From: an uncultured Lachnospira sp.
GTDB taxonomy: Bacteria; Bacillota; Clostridia; Lachnospirales; Lachnospiraceae
Length of the DNA stretch: 64,000 nt
Assembly: GCA_934343805.1 (NCBI GenBank)
Contig: CAKRIN010000006.1
Location: forward strand, 44,279 to 108,278
Direction: 5' to 3'
A model generated the notes under the pieces. It searched no databases. It was not told the DNA's origin and was given only the letters and a program-made list of their open reading frames with translations. The translations under genes and the position numbers were made by a program. The first letter of the stretch is position 1. Every line of letters begins with the position of its first letter. Of the stretch, positions 42,599-52,249 are shown piece after piece.

Positions 42599-44713
42599 TT
42601 ATCCAAAAAGCCCTGATAATGATGATGACTGTGCATTCATCTTAGCAAGTGCTGATTCCATTGCAGAAAACTTACTATAATAGTAATCTTCCCATGTAGT
42701 CACCTTATCCTCTGCCTCAGATATCTTAGTATTATATTCTGAGTACTGTGTATTCATCTGCTTATCATTGTAAATAGTGTATGCACTGCTTGTAGATGAT
42801 GTAGCCATTTTATTACCAAGATCCGTATACAGTTTAGTTGATAACTGTGAAAAGAAATCTATTACAGTATCCGGATCACTTGCTATCATGGCTCTTAACT
42901 TATCTGTATTAGCAGATGTATATGTATCATCCTTATTACCATCAATATGAAGAACTCCTGTTTCATTCTCCGGTGAATTAAAATAACCAAGTGTAGATAT
43001 TCCAAAGCTTGATAACGAATAAAGCTTGCCATTAACATTAAATGATAATGCCATGTCATTCTTCATCGTATCCAGAACACCGCCAAGGGTTGAATCCTTT
43101 CTAAGAAGTGAATCCTTTATCTTGGTTTCCCACTTCTCTACTTCATCATCAGACATTGCATCTTTCTCTTCACTTGTAAGCGGCTCATATCCTTTAGCGC
43201 TTGATGCATTATATGCAACATCTACAGACTTAACAAGATCATTGTACTCCTTAAGGAATCCCTTGATCATATCATATATTCCATCAACATCAGTATCTGT
43301 TGTTATAGATACTTCATCTGTTCCAGTACGTTCAAGAGCCTGTATTGTGAGTCCGTTGATTGAATAATTATTAGTGTTATTAGTAAACTTGGCACCATTA
43401 AGTTCAATCTCTGAATCCTCTCCATCAATTCTTACAGCTCCACTTGAAGCTGCTCCATTAACTGCTGTTGATGCCATCGCTATCTTGGAATCAAGCAATG
43501 CCTTAGCCTGCGCTCTCCTTGAATCATTGGTGTCATTAACTTCATTCACCACTTTTTCATTAGCTTCATCAGCAACCGCCTTGCCATCATCACCAATTGT
43601 CACATAATCCTTAGTATCTTCAATAACCTTAGTATTGTCATCATATACTTTAATCATGGATTCATTAGACGCCTTTTTTCTTACATCTGCATCATACTTG
43701 TCCTTGACGCCATCTTTTTCCATAGCTTCTGTATCATACTCATATACAATATTACCATCCGAATCCTTGACAGTATTACCTTCAGAATCTTTTTTCTCTG
43801 ATTTGTAAGAATCATATGCATCAAGCATCTTAGGAGTGTCTTCCTTAATCCTGGCAATGTAATCTTCGAGTGTATATGTATGATCCCATGTATCATCAGC
43901 TTCCATTATATCAAGCTTATTCTTAGCTGCATTGTACTTGTCTGCATAACTCTTAGCCACATCTTTTGCAGTATCTTTAGTATACATGCTCTCAAGTTCA
44001 GCATTATAATCATCACTTCCATCAACTAATGCTGCTAATCTGTTGTATTCGGCTTTATCAGTAACACTTACAGCATATATTCCAAGCTTCTGTAAAGCTT
44101 TAAGTCCATTATCATTATTGGCAGTAAGTGAGAAATCCCCGTCCTTGCCTGATACCTTGGAACTTATGAAGAAACGTCCATTAGCCTCATCAAAGCTTGC
44201 ATTAACTCCTGTATCCTTTAACTTGGCCACAAACTGATTAACATTCATATCCTCAGTAATATCAATATTCTTAGTACCTGAAGACGTCTTTATTGATATA
44301 GAACCATCTGTTGTTCCTATTATATCCGACAACTTGGTAGAGCCAGTAAACTTGCTTCCATCTGCCGCCTTTATCTCTCCACCAGTAAGATATCCTGTTG
44401 AAGCAAGCTGCTTAACCTTAAGCTTCTGTGTTCCATTAACAGCAGAAGAACTTGCCGTAACCTTAGCATACTTATCATTAGAAACAGATGAACTCTTAAG
44501 GCTGTAATTAGCAGAAAATCTTGTATTAGAAAGCTTTCCACTATAGAAATTGTAGATACTTGTGTTCATTGTTTTCCACTTTTCCTGTTTCCATGAAAGC
44601 TTAGTCTGTGCTTTTACAAGGTTATCTTTCTTTAAATTATATGAAGATACAAGGGCTGACACCAATGATTCTGTGTCCATACCTGAAACCATACCTGATA
44701 ATCTGATTGGCAT
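42599..44713 (-). CDS. fliD: Flagellar filament cap protein FliD
   Basis: A 704-residue protein that caps the filament and promotes flagellin folding. The N-terminus MPIRLSGMVSGMDTESLVSA and the FliD-N repeat TQKLKVKQLASTGYLTGGE are diagnostic. The C-terminal domain (IYDMIKGFLKEYNDLVKSVD, KDSLLRKDSTLGGVLDTM, LGNKMATSSTSS) is intact. A long acidic insert (about residues 210-430, with KDSEGNTVKDSDGNIV-like stretches) makes it longer than many homologues and likely forms the surface-exposed domain. Strong AGGAGG start. It lies 10 bases after flaG. Confidence 0.96.
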   Translation of the reverse strand: MPIRLSGMVSGMDTESLVSALVSSYNLKKDNLVKAQTKLSWKQEKWKTMNTSIYNFYSGKLSNTRFSANYSLKSSSVSNDKYAKVTASSSAVNGTQKLKVKQLASTGYLTGGEIKAADGSKFTGSTKLSDIIGTTDGSISIKTSSGTKNIDITEDMNVNQFVAKLKDTGVNASFDEANGRFFISSKVSGKDGDFSLTANNDNGLKALQKLGIYAVSVTDKAEYNRLAALVDGSDDYNAELESMYTKDTAKDVAKSYADKYNAAKNKLDIMEADDTWDHTYTLEDYIARIKEDTPKMLDAYDSYKSEKKDSEGNTVKDSDGNIVYEYDTEAMEKDGVKDKYDADVRKKASNESMIKVYDDNTKVIEDTKDYVTIGDDGKAVADEANEKVVNEVNDTNDSRRAQAKALLDSKIAMASTAVNGAASSGAVRIDGEDSEIELNGAKFTNNTNNYSINGLTIQALERTGTDEVSITTDTDVDGIYDMIKGFLKEYNDLVKSVDVAYNASSAKGYEPLTSEEKDAMSDDEVEKWETKIKDSLLRKDSTLGGVLDTMKNDMALSFNVNGKLYSLSSFGISTLGYFNSPENETGVLHIDGNKDDTYTSANTDKLRAMIASDPDTVIDFFSQLSTKLYTDLGNKMATSSTSSAYTIYNDKQMNTQYSEYNTKISEAEDKVTTWEDYYYSKFSAMESALAKMNAQSSSLSGLFG

Positions 44714-44723
44714 ATTCTACCTC

Positions 44724-45179
44724 CTATCTTCTCTCATCAACAAGAATACCTGCAAGCTCCCATGCCTTAGCAAGCATCTCCAACGCTTTCTCTGATGGGA
44801 TCTCCTTAATAACCTCGTCAGTATCCTTATCTTTAATCTTAATTGCTATTCTCTTAGTTGGCTCATTATAGCTGAATTCTGCAACAGTATTATCATTAAG
44901 GATCTTTCTTATATCCTTAACATCAGCCATAGATTCTGCCTTCTTCTCCTGAGCTTTGTCATTATCATATGCGCTGTTACCATTCTTTTCGCTTTCAGCA
45001 GCCTGTCCTACCGATACTGCTACATTAGATGCAGATGACTTGGATGTATCAGCGATAACCTGATTACCCTTATCAGTAGTGGTTGTTGTGTTAGCAGCCT
45101 GTGAAACCTGCTTTACTGCCTGCGATGTCTGTGTCTGATAACTAGACGCTGCCGCTACTCCATTAACTTCAATTCCCAT
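44724..45179 (-). CDS. flaG: FlaG family protein
   Basis: A 151-residue protein with a low-complexity Ser/Thr/Gln-rich N-terminal half and a conserved C-terminal FlaG domain (VAEFSYNEPTKRIAIKIKDK, EVIKEIPSEKALEMLAKAWE). FlaG affects filament length in several bacteria. It is the first gene of the sigma-D operon flaG-fliD-fliS-fliT. Confidence 0.92.
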   Translation of the reverse strand: MGIEVNGVAAASSYQTQTSQAVKQVSQAANTTTTTDKGNQVIADTSKSSASNVAVSVGQAAESEKNGNSAYDNDKAQEKKAESMADVKDIRKILNDNTVAEFSYNEPTKRIAIKIKDKDTDEVIKEIPSEKALEMLAKAWELAGILVDERR

Positions 45180-45240
45180 GATATTCCACCTCCGTGTGAA
45201 AACAAAACTTTATATTCGTTACATTCATGTTGTACTGCAT

Positions 45241-45267
45241 ATATCGGAAAATGTTAAGCATTATTTA
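45241..45267 (-). promoter_or_regulatory. Sigma-D promoter of flaG-fliD-fliS
   Basis: Minus strand TAAA (45264-45267), a 15-base spacer, TCCGATAT (45241-45248). Near consensus, about 60 bases before flaG. Confidence 0.88.
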
Positions 45268-45305
45268 ACCCCTCTGCAATAATTGTACTTAATTTTGTAC
45301 AATTA

Positions 45306-45527
45306 TTATTTCTTAAAAATCTGATTAAGTGACTTCACATCAACAGATTCTGCAGCCTCCTTGTTAGAATCAAGAATCTGCATATATACTTCCTTACGAT
45401 ATATCGGAACAGCCTTTGGTGCAGATATACCAAGCTTTACCTGATCCCCTTTAATCTCAATAACTGTTATCTCTATATCATCATTAATAACGATTGCCTC
45501 GTCCTTTTTTCTAGATAATGCCAGCAT
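45306..45527 (-). CDS. csrA: Carbon storage regulator CsrA
   Basis: A 73-residue RNA-binding repressor. The N-terminal MLALSRKKDEAIVINDDIEI and the segment VKLGISAPKAVPIYRKEVY are typical. In Firmicutes CsrA blocks flagellin translation by binding GGA motifs in its leader and is counteracted by FliW. It starts one base after fliW ends, indicating coupled translation. Confidence 0.97.
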   Translation of the reverse strand: MLALSRKKDEAIVINDDIEITVIEIKGDQVKLGISAPKAVPIYRKEVYMQILDSNKEAAESVDVKSLNQIFKK

Positions 45528-45528
45528 A

Positions 45529-45984
45529 CTACGCTTCCTCCTTTTTAAGAATATCGTATATAGGATATCTCACCTGATAATCTGAATTATCAGCTATTAA
45601 CTGTACGCCCTTCATTGTGTCAACATTTATAATAATCGGTGCCTTAAGATTGATTGTCATCTTAGTAAGATCCTGTGGAACTGTAAGAGCACAGAATACC
45701 ATAAGTTCTGCATTCTGGATATCTTCGCCAAGCGTAGCAATTATCTCATCCTCAACTATAGGATCATAATTCTGGTATACTATCTCCGGCTTCATAATAG
45801 GCAGCGCAAGTGTTGGTTCATCAACCGCCTGAAGCCATACTATTGATACATCCTCTTCTCTTTCAGCATCATAGACAAGTGTATACTTCTTCCAGTCCTC
45901 AAATCCTATGATTCCTTTTTCAAATGTGATTATTTTATCATCACTTACTTCGATTTCTCCAAACCATTTAGTCTGTACTTTCAT
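45529..45984 (-). CDS. fliW: Flagellar assembly factor FliW
   Basis: A 151-residue protein starting MKVQTKWFGEIEVSDDKIIT with the hallmark FEKGIIGFEDWKKYTLV. FliW binds CsrA and free flagellin, so flagellin synthesis is matched to export. It directly precedes csrA and follows flgL, the standard Firmicutes arrangement. Confidence 0.97.
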   Translation of the reverse strand: MKVQTKWFGEIEVSDDKIITFEKGIIGFEDWKKYTLVYDAEREEDVSIVWLQAVDEPTLALPIMKPEIVYQNYDPIVEDEIIATLGEDIQNAELMVFCALTVPQDLTKMTINLKAPIIINVDTMKGVQLIADNSDYQVRYPIYDILKKEEA

Positions 45985-46035
45985 AAATGTCTATCCTCCA
46001 TTCATATCATTTCATATATTAAACTGCAATGCCTG

Positions 46036-47592
46036 TTAACCAAGGAAATCAAGCAGAGTCTGCTGTACGACCTTGCTTGCTGCAGATAAAGCTGCCTGAT
46101 ATACAAGCTCAGCAGAAGTGTAAGTAACCACTATCTCTTCAAGGTCTATATCTTCATTCTGTGACTTAAGATCTGTAAAGTTCGTCTTCTGCTCTGTCAG
46201 TCTTGTCTTGGTAAGATCAAGACGTGTCTGTCTGTTTCCTATATCAGCTTTGGAATTAGCAATCTGCTCCTGATAGCCCTGCATCTGTCCAATTCCGCTT
46301 TCAAAGGCTTTTTTCATTTTATCTTTTGCAAGATCTCTCTGCTTGTTAAGTCCTTCCAGTATGCTTGAAAGCTTCTCCTGTGAAGCATCATCACTATACT
46401 GTTCTTCCTTCTGCATTGACTCTACCTGCGATATCTGATCATTAAGATCCAGAACATTCTGCACAGCATTAACAAGATCATCAACATTTCTTCCAAGATA
46501 GATGCCGAAAGCTTCACTTGCCTCAGTATTGACCTTTAACTTCTGTGAAAAATTCACTATGTACTCGATATCTTCGCTTTTTTTATTATATTCTATACCT
46601 GTATTATTATCAACACAGTCAAAATACATAGTAGGATCTATATCACCTTTTATGAAATTGCTCTTATCATATGTTACAGAGAACTCATCATTCTCATACA
46701 CTGACTTGTATACATTTTCTCCAAGAAGCATTTCTCCGGTTGTAGCATTGATAGCTATCTCATTATCTCCTGGTATGTAATTATCGTCTGTGGTAGTTAC
46801 AATGCTTACCTGATTCTGCACAACTGTTCCATCTGATTGTGTGATACTTGCTGTAAGTGTTCCATTAGTTGTAACTGATCCATCTGCATTAATTGTAATA
46901 TCTGTACTGTTACCAGCTCCCATACCGATAGAGAATTCTGTTCCATTAATCTCATCATATGCAAGCTGTATTCTGTGAACATCTGATACATTAGGAGTAA
47001 TAATATTACCATTGACATCCGTCTTAACTGTAAGATTAAGAATGTCCTGATTACTATATGCATTAGTATAAGCTGTCTTTGTTGAAAGGTTGTCTCTTGT
47101 AAAATTCTGCTTAATGGTATAATCCACATCTTTCGCTGTTGCATCCGACTGGTATGTAAGAGGCTTATCTGTTGCATGTCCTGTAAATACATACCTTCCC
47201 GCATAATCGACATTTCCCTGTTCATAATAGGCTTCTACCAGCTTATTAAGACTCTCCGCAAGAGTATTACGCTCAGACTCTGAATATGAATCAGTAGATC
47301 CCTGTACACAATAATTATAAAGGTCATTAAGTATCTTATTACCCTCATCAAGTGCATCGTGGGTAACACTCAGCCATGATGATGCATCAGGTATATTCTT
47401 TCCAAGATACTGTGTAACCTCATCCAGGCTTGAACGCAGTCTTAATGCCCTTATAGCAATAATAGGGTCTTCAGAAGGTTTGCTTATCTTCTTCTGTGTA
47501 GAAAGTTCTGTACTAAGTGTATTGAGCTGTCCCTTATTAACCTGGATATTAGATATTGAACTATTAATCATCATCTGGTTGGTAATTCTCAT
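46036..47592 (-). CDS. flgL: Flagellar hook-associated protein 3
   Basis: A 518-residue hook-filament junction protein. N-terminus MRITNQMMINSSISNIQVNK and KISKPSEDPIIAIRALRLRS; C-terminus with DLEEIVVTYTSAELVYQAAL. The flagellin-like D0/D1 ends are intact and the middle (about residues 150-370) is enlarged relative to short FlgL proteins. GAGGAGG precedes the start. It is the last hook-associated gene in the flgM-flgN-flgK-flgK-flgL run. Confidence 0.95.
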   Translation of the reverse strand: MRITNQMMINSSISNIQVNKGQLNTLSTELSTQKKISKPSEDPIIAIRALRLRSSLDEVTQYLGKNIPDASSWLSVTHDALDEGNKILNDLYNYCVQGSTDSYSESERNTLAESLNKLVEAYYEQGNVDYAGRYVFTGHATDKPLTYQSDATAKDVDYTIKQNFTRDNLSTKTAYTNAYSNQDILNLTVKTDVNGNIITPNVSDVHRIQLAYDEINGTEFSIGMGAGNSTDITINADGSVTTNGTLTASITQSDGTVVQNQVSIVTTTDDNYIPGDNEIAINATTGEMLLGENVYKSVYENDEFSVTYDKSNFIKGDIDPTMYFDCVDNNTGIEYNKKSEDIEYIVNFSQKLKVNTEASEAFGIYLGRNVDDLVNAVQNVLDLNDQISQVESMQKEEQYSDDASQEKLSSILEGLNKQRDLAKDKMKKAFESGIGQMQGYQEQIANSKADIGNRQTRLDLTKTRLTEQKTNFTDLKSQNEDIDLEEIVVTYTSAELVYQAALSAASKVVQQTLLDFLG

Positions 47593-47609
47593 GTTATCCC
47601 TCCTCGTGT

Positions 47610-49181
47610 CTATACTCCGGTATTATTAATCAATCTGTCATATAACTGATTCATAACCGTCATCATCTTAGAACTCAGATTATATGCCTGCTGGAACTTA
47701 ACCAGATCCATAGCTTCCTCATCAGTATCAACACCCATGATAGATAGTCTCTGATTCTGTATAGTAGTCTGCAGATTCGTATAATTCTTAGTAAAATTCG
47801 TTGCCTTGTTAGCATCTATTGACATATCACTGACAATACTCTCCAGGAAAAATGATCCTGTTCCACCATCAAATATCTTGGCATCCTTAGTATTAATGAG
47901 ATCAACAATAAGATCTACATTAGCCTCTCCGTCGCTCTTATTATATTTAGTTGCAAGCAGATCAGCATTATCTATAAGATCCTGATTGATTGTAACATTA
48001 ATAGCAGAAAGCGCCCTGGTATTGTCCTTTGTTACAAACAGCGGAATTCCTGATGCCGAACCATCAGATGTAACTCCCTTATTGAGAATTTCATTAACAG
48101 ATGCTGCAAATATCTGTATAAACTGGTTTAGCTGTGACTGATAATACGGAACACCCTTATATTGAGTATTATTATCTACCTGTGATTGTGTATCTGTAAG
48201 GATATTGCCATCTGCATCTCTTTCATATACCTCATTACCATTGGCATCTGTAGTCGTAGCATATTTCTCTATCTCGCCATTGCAGCCATCTCGCAGATCT
48301 ATAAGTGCCTTAAGCTGTCCTCCAAGTGAATCACTATATATATCAAATGCCTGTCCATTTTCCCACTGAAGATCATAAAGCCCTGCAGCATCTGATGCAT
48401 TTCTTGGTTCATCTCTTGATACAGTCTCAAGTGTGTGGTAATTATATCCGTCTACCAGACTGTTGCCATTAATAGTAATCTGCATGTTGGTCAGATTATT
48501 TCCCATATCAGTCTCATTAACAGTTATATTAACGAGCTTGGAAAGATCATCTATTAATGCATTTCTCTGGTCTTTAAGGTCGTTGGCATTACCATAATTA
48601 GCCTGTATCTGATTAATCTGTTTATTAAGGGATGCTATATTCTGTGCCAGTGAATTAATCTGCTGCACTGCATCCTTAACCTCATTATTGGCATCAATCT
48701 GCACGTTACGAAGATTAGTTGATAATGTATTAAAATAATCCGTAAGACTCTTTGCATTATTAATAAACTGGTTCTTTGCAGATGTATCAGATGGTGTAAG
48801 ATCCAGCTGGTTCAAAGCAGCAAAGAAATTCTCATATTCTGATGAATATCCCTTTAATGTAAATTCGTTAAGATAATTCTCAATCTGTGACATATAACTG
48901 TACTTTACACTGTACTCACCATAATTAGTATTGTTATTTCTATACTTCTCATCATAATATGAATCTCTTGTCTGGTTAATAGCATCGACTATAACTCCGG
49001 CTCCAAGTGTTCCATATGAAGCATATGCCCTTAAAGCTTCCCCCGCCTTTGTTGATGCTGATTCTTTCGTATATCCTGCCGTATTAATATTAGCAAGATT
49101 ATGAGATGTAACATTTATCGAGGTCTGCGCTGCCTGAAGTCCTGTATATGCAATTGTCAGTCCAAAAAAAGTTGAAGCCAT
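47610..49181 (-). CDS. flgK: Flagellar hook-associated protein 1 (copy A)
   Basis: A 523-residue protein. It starts MASTFFGLTIAYTGLQAAQT and has the SHNLANINTAGYTKES motif of rod/hook family proteins. FlgK-type middle segments follow (YNNYLN-like FAALNQLDLTPSDTSAKNQF, DLKDQRNALIDDLSKLVNIT), and the end is EEAMDLVKFQQAYNLSSKMM. A second FlgK-type gene lies immediately upstream. GGAGG precedes the ATG. Confidence 0.93.
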   Translation of the reverse strand: MASTFFGLTIAYTGLQAAQTSINVTSHNLANINTAGYTKESASTKAGEALRAYASYGTLGAGVIVDAINQTRDSYYDEKYRNNNTNYGEYSVKYSYMSQIENYLNEFTLKGYSSEYENFFAALNQLDLTPSDTSAKNQFINNAKSLTDYFNTLSTNLRNVQIDANNEVKDAVQQINSLAQNIASLNKQINQIQANYGNANDLKDQRNALIDDLSKLVNITVNETDMGNNLTNMQITINGNSLVDGYNYHTLETVSRDEPRNASDAAGLYDLQWENGQAFDIYSDSLGGQLKALIDLRDGCNGEIEKYATTTDANGNEVYERDADGNILTDTQSQVDNNTQYKGVPYYQSQLNQFIQIFAASVNEILNKGVTSDGSASGIPLFVTKDNTRALSAINVTINQDLIDNADLLATKYNKSDGEANVDLIVDLINTKDAKIFDGGTGSFFLESIVSDMSIDANKATNFTKNYTNLQTTIQNQRLSIMGVDTDEEAMDLVKFQQAYNLSSKMMTVMNQLYDRLINNTGV

Positions 49182-49213
49182 AATTATCCTCCATATTTGA
49201 AAACACTTATTAA

Positions 49214-51154
49214 TTATGCATTGCCAAGTGATGTAACAAGATGCTCAAGCATCTCGCTTACAACATTAACATATCTAGATGCTGCATTATATGCCTGCTG
49301 ATATTTAATCATCTTTTCAAGCTCTTCATCTGACGATACACCCTCTGTCTGAAGTCTCTGATTATCATAACCGTCAACCATAGTCGTCTGATTGCTGACA
49401 TAGTTAGACAATGCTTTTCCCATAGTAGCATATTCGCCTATGAAATTATTATAAAAAGACATGAAGTTCGACTTGGCGTAATTCTCCGGATTAAGCGATG
49501 CAAACTTTTCACTCCATACATCAACAAGTTTCTTGGCAGTATCAAAATCCTCCTTGCCCTGAACTGTTGAAAGAGGAATCTTTCCTACATTCTGCGATGC
49601 TTCCGGATTAATCTGAAGATTTCCAAGCTTATACAATGATTCATAGCCTGTCTGGTTCAGATTGTTCCTGATGTATATTGTCTTTCCAGCTGCATCAGTT
49701 GCTTTAACATAACGCTCTGTTCCTTTTCTTGAAAAAAGTTCAGTTCCAACTGTTTTATCATCATCCATTCCATATCCTGTACTATCCATATCAAGCATAG
49801 AATATGTATACGAATCTATTGTAACCGCGTTACCTCCGATACTGTCATACAGTTTTTCTCCTGATTCATAACTGAATGTTCCATCTCCATTATCAGTTCC
49901 TTTTACTTCTCTTCCATATCTGTCATACAAAACAGCCTGTGATACAGAATTATATGTATATATATCTGCCTGAATCTCTGTTCCATCAGCTCCTGTATAA
50001 GGAGTTGTCCTTACCTGTGTAACCTCTGGGCATAATATATCATTGATCTTCTCTACTATTCCATTCACAAGCTTGTCAAAGCCAGCCATGGCACTAAGGA
50101 TTGCTGATGGTTCAACATATGTATTGTAATACTTCTGATCCTCCATGTACTTATCATATGCATCCTGATATGCTGCTCTTCCATCTGCAGTATTCATATC
50201 ATAGTCAGCACTGTCAGGTGCAACCGGAACAACTGTATAATCAACTACCATATTGCCCCTTGCAATAAGCAAGCCCTTCAGTTCCCCCTTATCAGTGTCA
50301 TCCATATTAGATGCAGACTTTCCATCCTCGTACACATCCCGTTCATATCCAGGCCATGTAGGAATAACAAGATTCGTTCCTTCTACAACTCTGGTTCCCA
50401 TAGCAGCAAGTCTTCCAACTGTAACAAATGGAATTCCCTCTGCTGTTATAACTGTCTCTCCATTATCAGCTTCATAATATGTTATATCTATATATTTGCT
50501 AAGTTCATCAATAGCTGCATCTCTTTCATCTCTTAAGTCATTGGCATCTTCTATTCCCGGTGCCTCAATCTTAGCAATTTTCTTATTAAGGTTATATATT
50601 TTCTCCCCAAGGCTGTTAATTGAATTAACCATATTCTTAACCTGTGTATTAAGAGTTGTCTGGTAATCCCTGAGTCCTTTATATACAGCCTCTGACTTTT
50701 CTATAAATGCTGTTGCATTCTGGATAAGCGATGATCTTGCAACTGTACTTGTAGGATTCTTTGCAAGCTCATTAACTGAATTGTACAAATCAGTCAGATA
50801 TGATTCATATGTAACGCCCTGCATCTCTCCAAACTGATCTTCTATCTCCTGAACTGCCTTATACTGGCTGTCATAATACCCTAATCTTGAGTTCTCACTT
50901 CTGTATGCCTGGTCAATAAACTGATCTCTTATTCTTCTTACTTCCGAAACTGCCACACCAAGTCCATAACTTGCATAACTAACCTTATCCTTGGAATTAA
51001 CATCAGCATACTGCGTATCTGAAAAAGTAACCTGCTGTCTTGTATATCCTGATGTATTAATATTAGACAGATTATGGGCCGTTGTATTAAGTGCTGTCTG
51101 TGAAGTTCTAAGTCCCGTTGTTCCCACAAACAACGCTGCCATTCCATTAGCCAT
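49214..51154 (-). CDS. flgK: Flagellar hook-associated protein 1 (copy B, longer)
   Basis: A 646-residue FlgK-type protein. N-terminal MAALFVGTTGLRTSQTALNT and AHNLSNINTSGYTRQQV; DLRDERDAAIDELSKYIDIT in the middle; C-terminus DEELEKMIKYQQAYNAASRY. It is about 120 residues longer than copy A owing to a larger middle (about 270-470). The ATG at 51154 follows AGAGGTG; an in-frame TTG is seven codons upstream. Two adjacent FlgK-type genes probably form two junction rings or are alternative. Confidence 0.92.
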   Translation of the reverse strand: MANGMAALFVGTTGLRTSQTALNTTAHNLSNINTSGYTRQQVTFSDTQYADVNSKDKVSYASYGLGVAVSEVRRIRDQFIDQAYRSENSRLGYYDSQYKAVQEIEDQFGEMQGVTYESYLTDLYNSVNELAKNPTSTVARSSLIQNATAFIEKSEAVYKGLRDYQTTLNTQVKNMVNSINSLGEKIYNLNKKIAKIEAPGIEDANDLRDERDAAIDELSKYIDITYYEADNGETVITAEGIPFVTVGRLAAMGTRVVEGTNLVIPTWPGYERDVYEDGKSASNMDDTDKGELKGLLIARGNMVVDYTVVPVAPDSADYDMNTADGRAAYQDAYDKYMEDQKYYNTYVEPSAILSAMAGFDKLVNGIVEKINDILCPEVTQVRTTPYTGADGTEIQADIYTYNSVSQAVLYDRYGREVKGTDNGDGTFSYESGEKLYDSIGGNAVTIDSYTYSMLDMDSTGYGMDDDKTVGTELFSRKGTERYVKATDAAGKTIYIRNNLNQTGYESLYKLGNLQINPEASQNVGKIPLSTVQGKEDFDTAKKLVDVWSEKFASLNPENYAKSNFMSFYNNFIGEYATMGKALSNYVSNQTTMVDGYDNQRLQTEGVSSDEELEKMIKYQQAYNAASRYVNVVSEMLEHLVTSLGNA

Positions 51155-51194
51155 AAGGTCACCTCTTTCTTCCAAATCATATTATCTGATATGT

Positions 51195-51217
51195 ATATCG
51201 ACACATTTTAAAATAAA
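51195..51217 (-). promoter_or_regulatory. Weak sigma-D -10-like site before flgK copy B
   Basis: Minus strand GTCGATAT (51195-51202) is a good sigma-D -10 box, but no TAAA lies 15-16 bases upstream. It follows a terminator-like hairpin, so a restart promoter would make sense. Low confidence. Confidence 0.3.
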
Positions 51218-51232
51218 AACACCCTTAGGATT

Positions 51233-51267
51233 AAAAAAAGCCACATTCTCTTTTAGAAAATGTGACT
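51233..51267 (-). terminator. Terminator-like hairpin between flgN and flgK copy B
   Basis: Minus strand AGTCACATTTTCT-AAAA-GAGAATGTGGCT (51239-51267, two G-T pairs), followed by seven T (51233-51239). It could partly separate the regulatory genes flgM-flgN from the structural genes. Confidence 0.65.
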
Positions 51268-51307
51268 TAATTTCTCTGTTTAATTGTAATCTGACCTCAA
51301 AGACATC

Positions 51308-51820
51308 CTACTGTTTGGCATCAAAGCTTCCACTTCCCAGACTGCCACGTTCTTCGTAAGCACCCTTTCCATAGTTAGCCGTCTGTGGCGCCATAGTGGC
51401 ATTCCTTGCCAGATTAATCTCGAAATCTATCATGTCCATAGATTCCTTAAGCAACAGCTTGTTGTTATCATTCACCTGTTTAAGCTGCGTTACAGTCTTC
51501 TTGAGATTAAGATATGACTGTTCAAGAGCATCATGCTCTTTCGGCTTCTTCTCCAGAAGCTGCACTATCTGTTTTACTTTCACATCTGCAGGTGAAATAT
51601 GGAGAATTCTGCATATATCTGAAACGCATGCCTGTCTCTGATCATCGATTCTGTTAAGCTCGTCAATCAGCTTCTGTTCTTCTCCAAATATCTCCTGAAG
51701 AAGCTCAACATTACCTTTCACAATAGCAGAGGTCTTATTATCAGACAAGTCCAGAAGCTTCTTGTACTCCCTGTTCTCATCATCCAGAATATTAATTAAA
51801 GAATCAATCAAACTTGCCAT
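51308..51820 (-). CDS. flgN: Flagellar export chaperone FlgN
   Basis: A 170-residue helical protein (MASLIDSLINILDDENREYK, YKKLLDLSDNKTSAIVKGN, VELLQEIFGEEQKLIDEL) with the FlgN pattern. FlgN escorts FlgK and FlgL to the export gate. It lies directly between flgM and the flgK genes, the standard place. The C-terminal tail is Gly/Ser-rich. Confidence 0.9.
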   Translation of the reverse strand: MASLIDSLINILDDENREYKKLLDLSDNKTSAIVKGNVELLQEIFGEEQKLIDELNRIDDQRQACVSDICRILHISPADVKVKQIVQLLEKKPKEHDALEQSYLNLKKTVTQLKQVNDNNKLLLKESMDMIDFEINLARNATMAPQTANYGKGAYEERGSLGSGSFDAKQ

Positions 51821-51835
51821 CTAATAAACCTCTCA

Positions 51836-52117
51836 CTAAAATGTTAATGTTGAAACATTATTCAATATCTTATCTGCAACCGCTTCTGAACTAATATTGT
51901 AAGTTCCTGCTGCCATACGTGCCTTAATGTCAGCTATCTTATCTTCTCTGACATCAGATGCCTGACTAACAGCTGTTCTGGCTGTCTGATATGTTCTTGC
52001 TGTATCTGAAATCTCAAACTTATCACTTGCCGTAGATGTCTTAGCTGCTGACTTAGCTTTAGAGATCTGGCTGGTCTGATAAACCTGATTCACAGCATTA
52101 TAAGCATCTATACGCAT
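51836..52117 (-). CDS. flgM: Anti-sigma-28 factor FlgM
   Basis: A 93-residue protein. The C-terminal half (DKFEISDTARTYQTARTAVS, REDKIADIKARMAAGTYNIS, VADKILN) is the sigma-D-binding FlgM domain. The ATG at 52117 is chosen because GAGGCGG precedes it; an upstream in-frame ATG is seven codons away. It is transcribed from a sigma-D promoter, giving the usual feedback loop. Confidence 0.95.
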   Translation of the reverse strand: MRIDAYNAVNQVYQTSQISKAKSAAKTSTASDKFEISDTARTYQTARTAVSQASDVREDKIADIKARMAAGTYNISSEAVADKILNNVSTLTF

Positions 52118-52173
52118 ATTAACCGCCTCTCTTTCCATGAATTAAAGCAACATGTTCTTGCCTTATGTCATAG

Positions 52174-52201
52174 ATATCGGACAGTTTCTTACAATACTTT
52201 A
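52174..52201 (-). promoter_or_regulatory. Sigma-D promoter of flgM-flgN-flgK-flgL
   Basis: Minus strand TAAA (52198-52201), a 16-base spacer, TCCGATAT (52174-52181). Near consensus, about 55 bases before flgM. Confidence 0.85.
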
Positions 52202-52249
52202 TAGCCAATTGAAAAAAAGTATTAGTAATTCGCAATTACTTATTTATGA

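Noticed and set aside
45398..45410. TATATCGG on the plus strand, like a sigma-D -10 box on the minus strand
   Set aside because: It is inside csrA codons (P-I-Y-R) and no TAAA lies 15-16 bases upstream.
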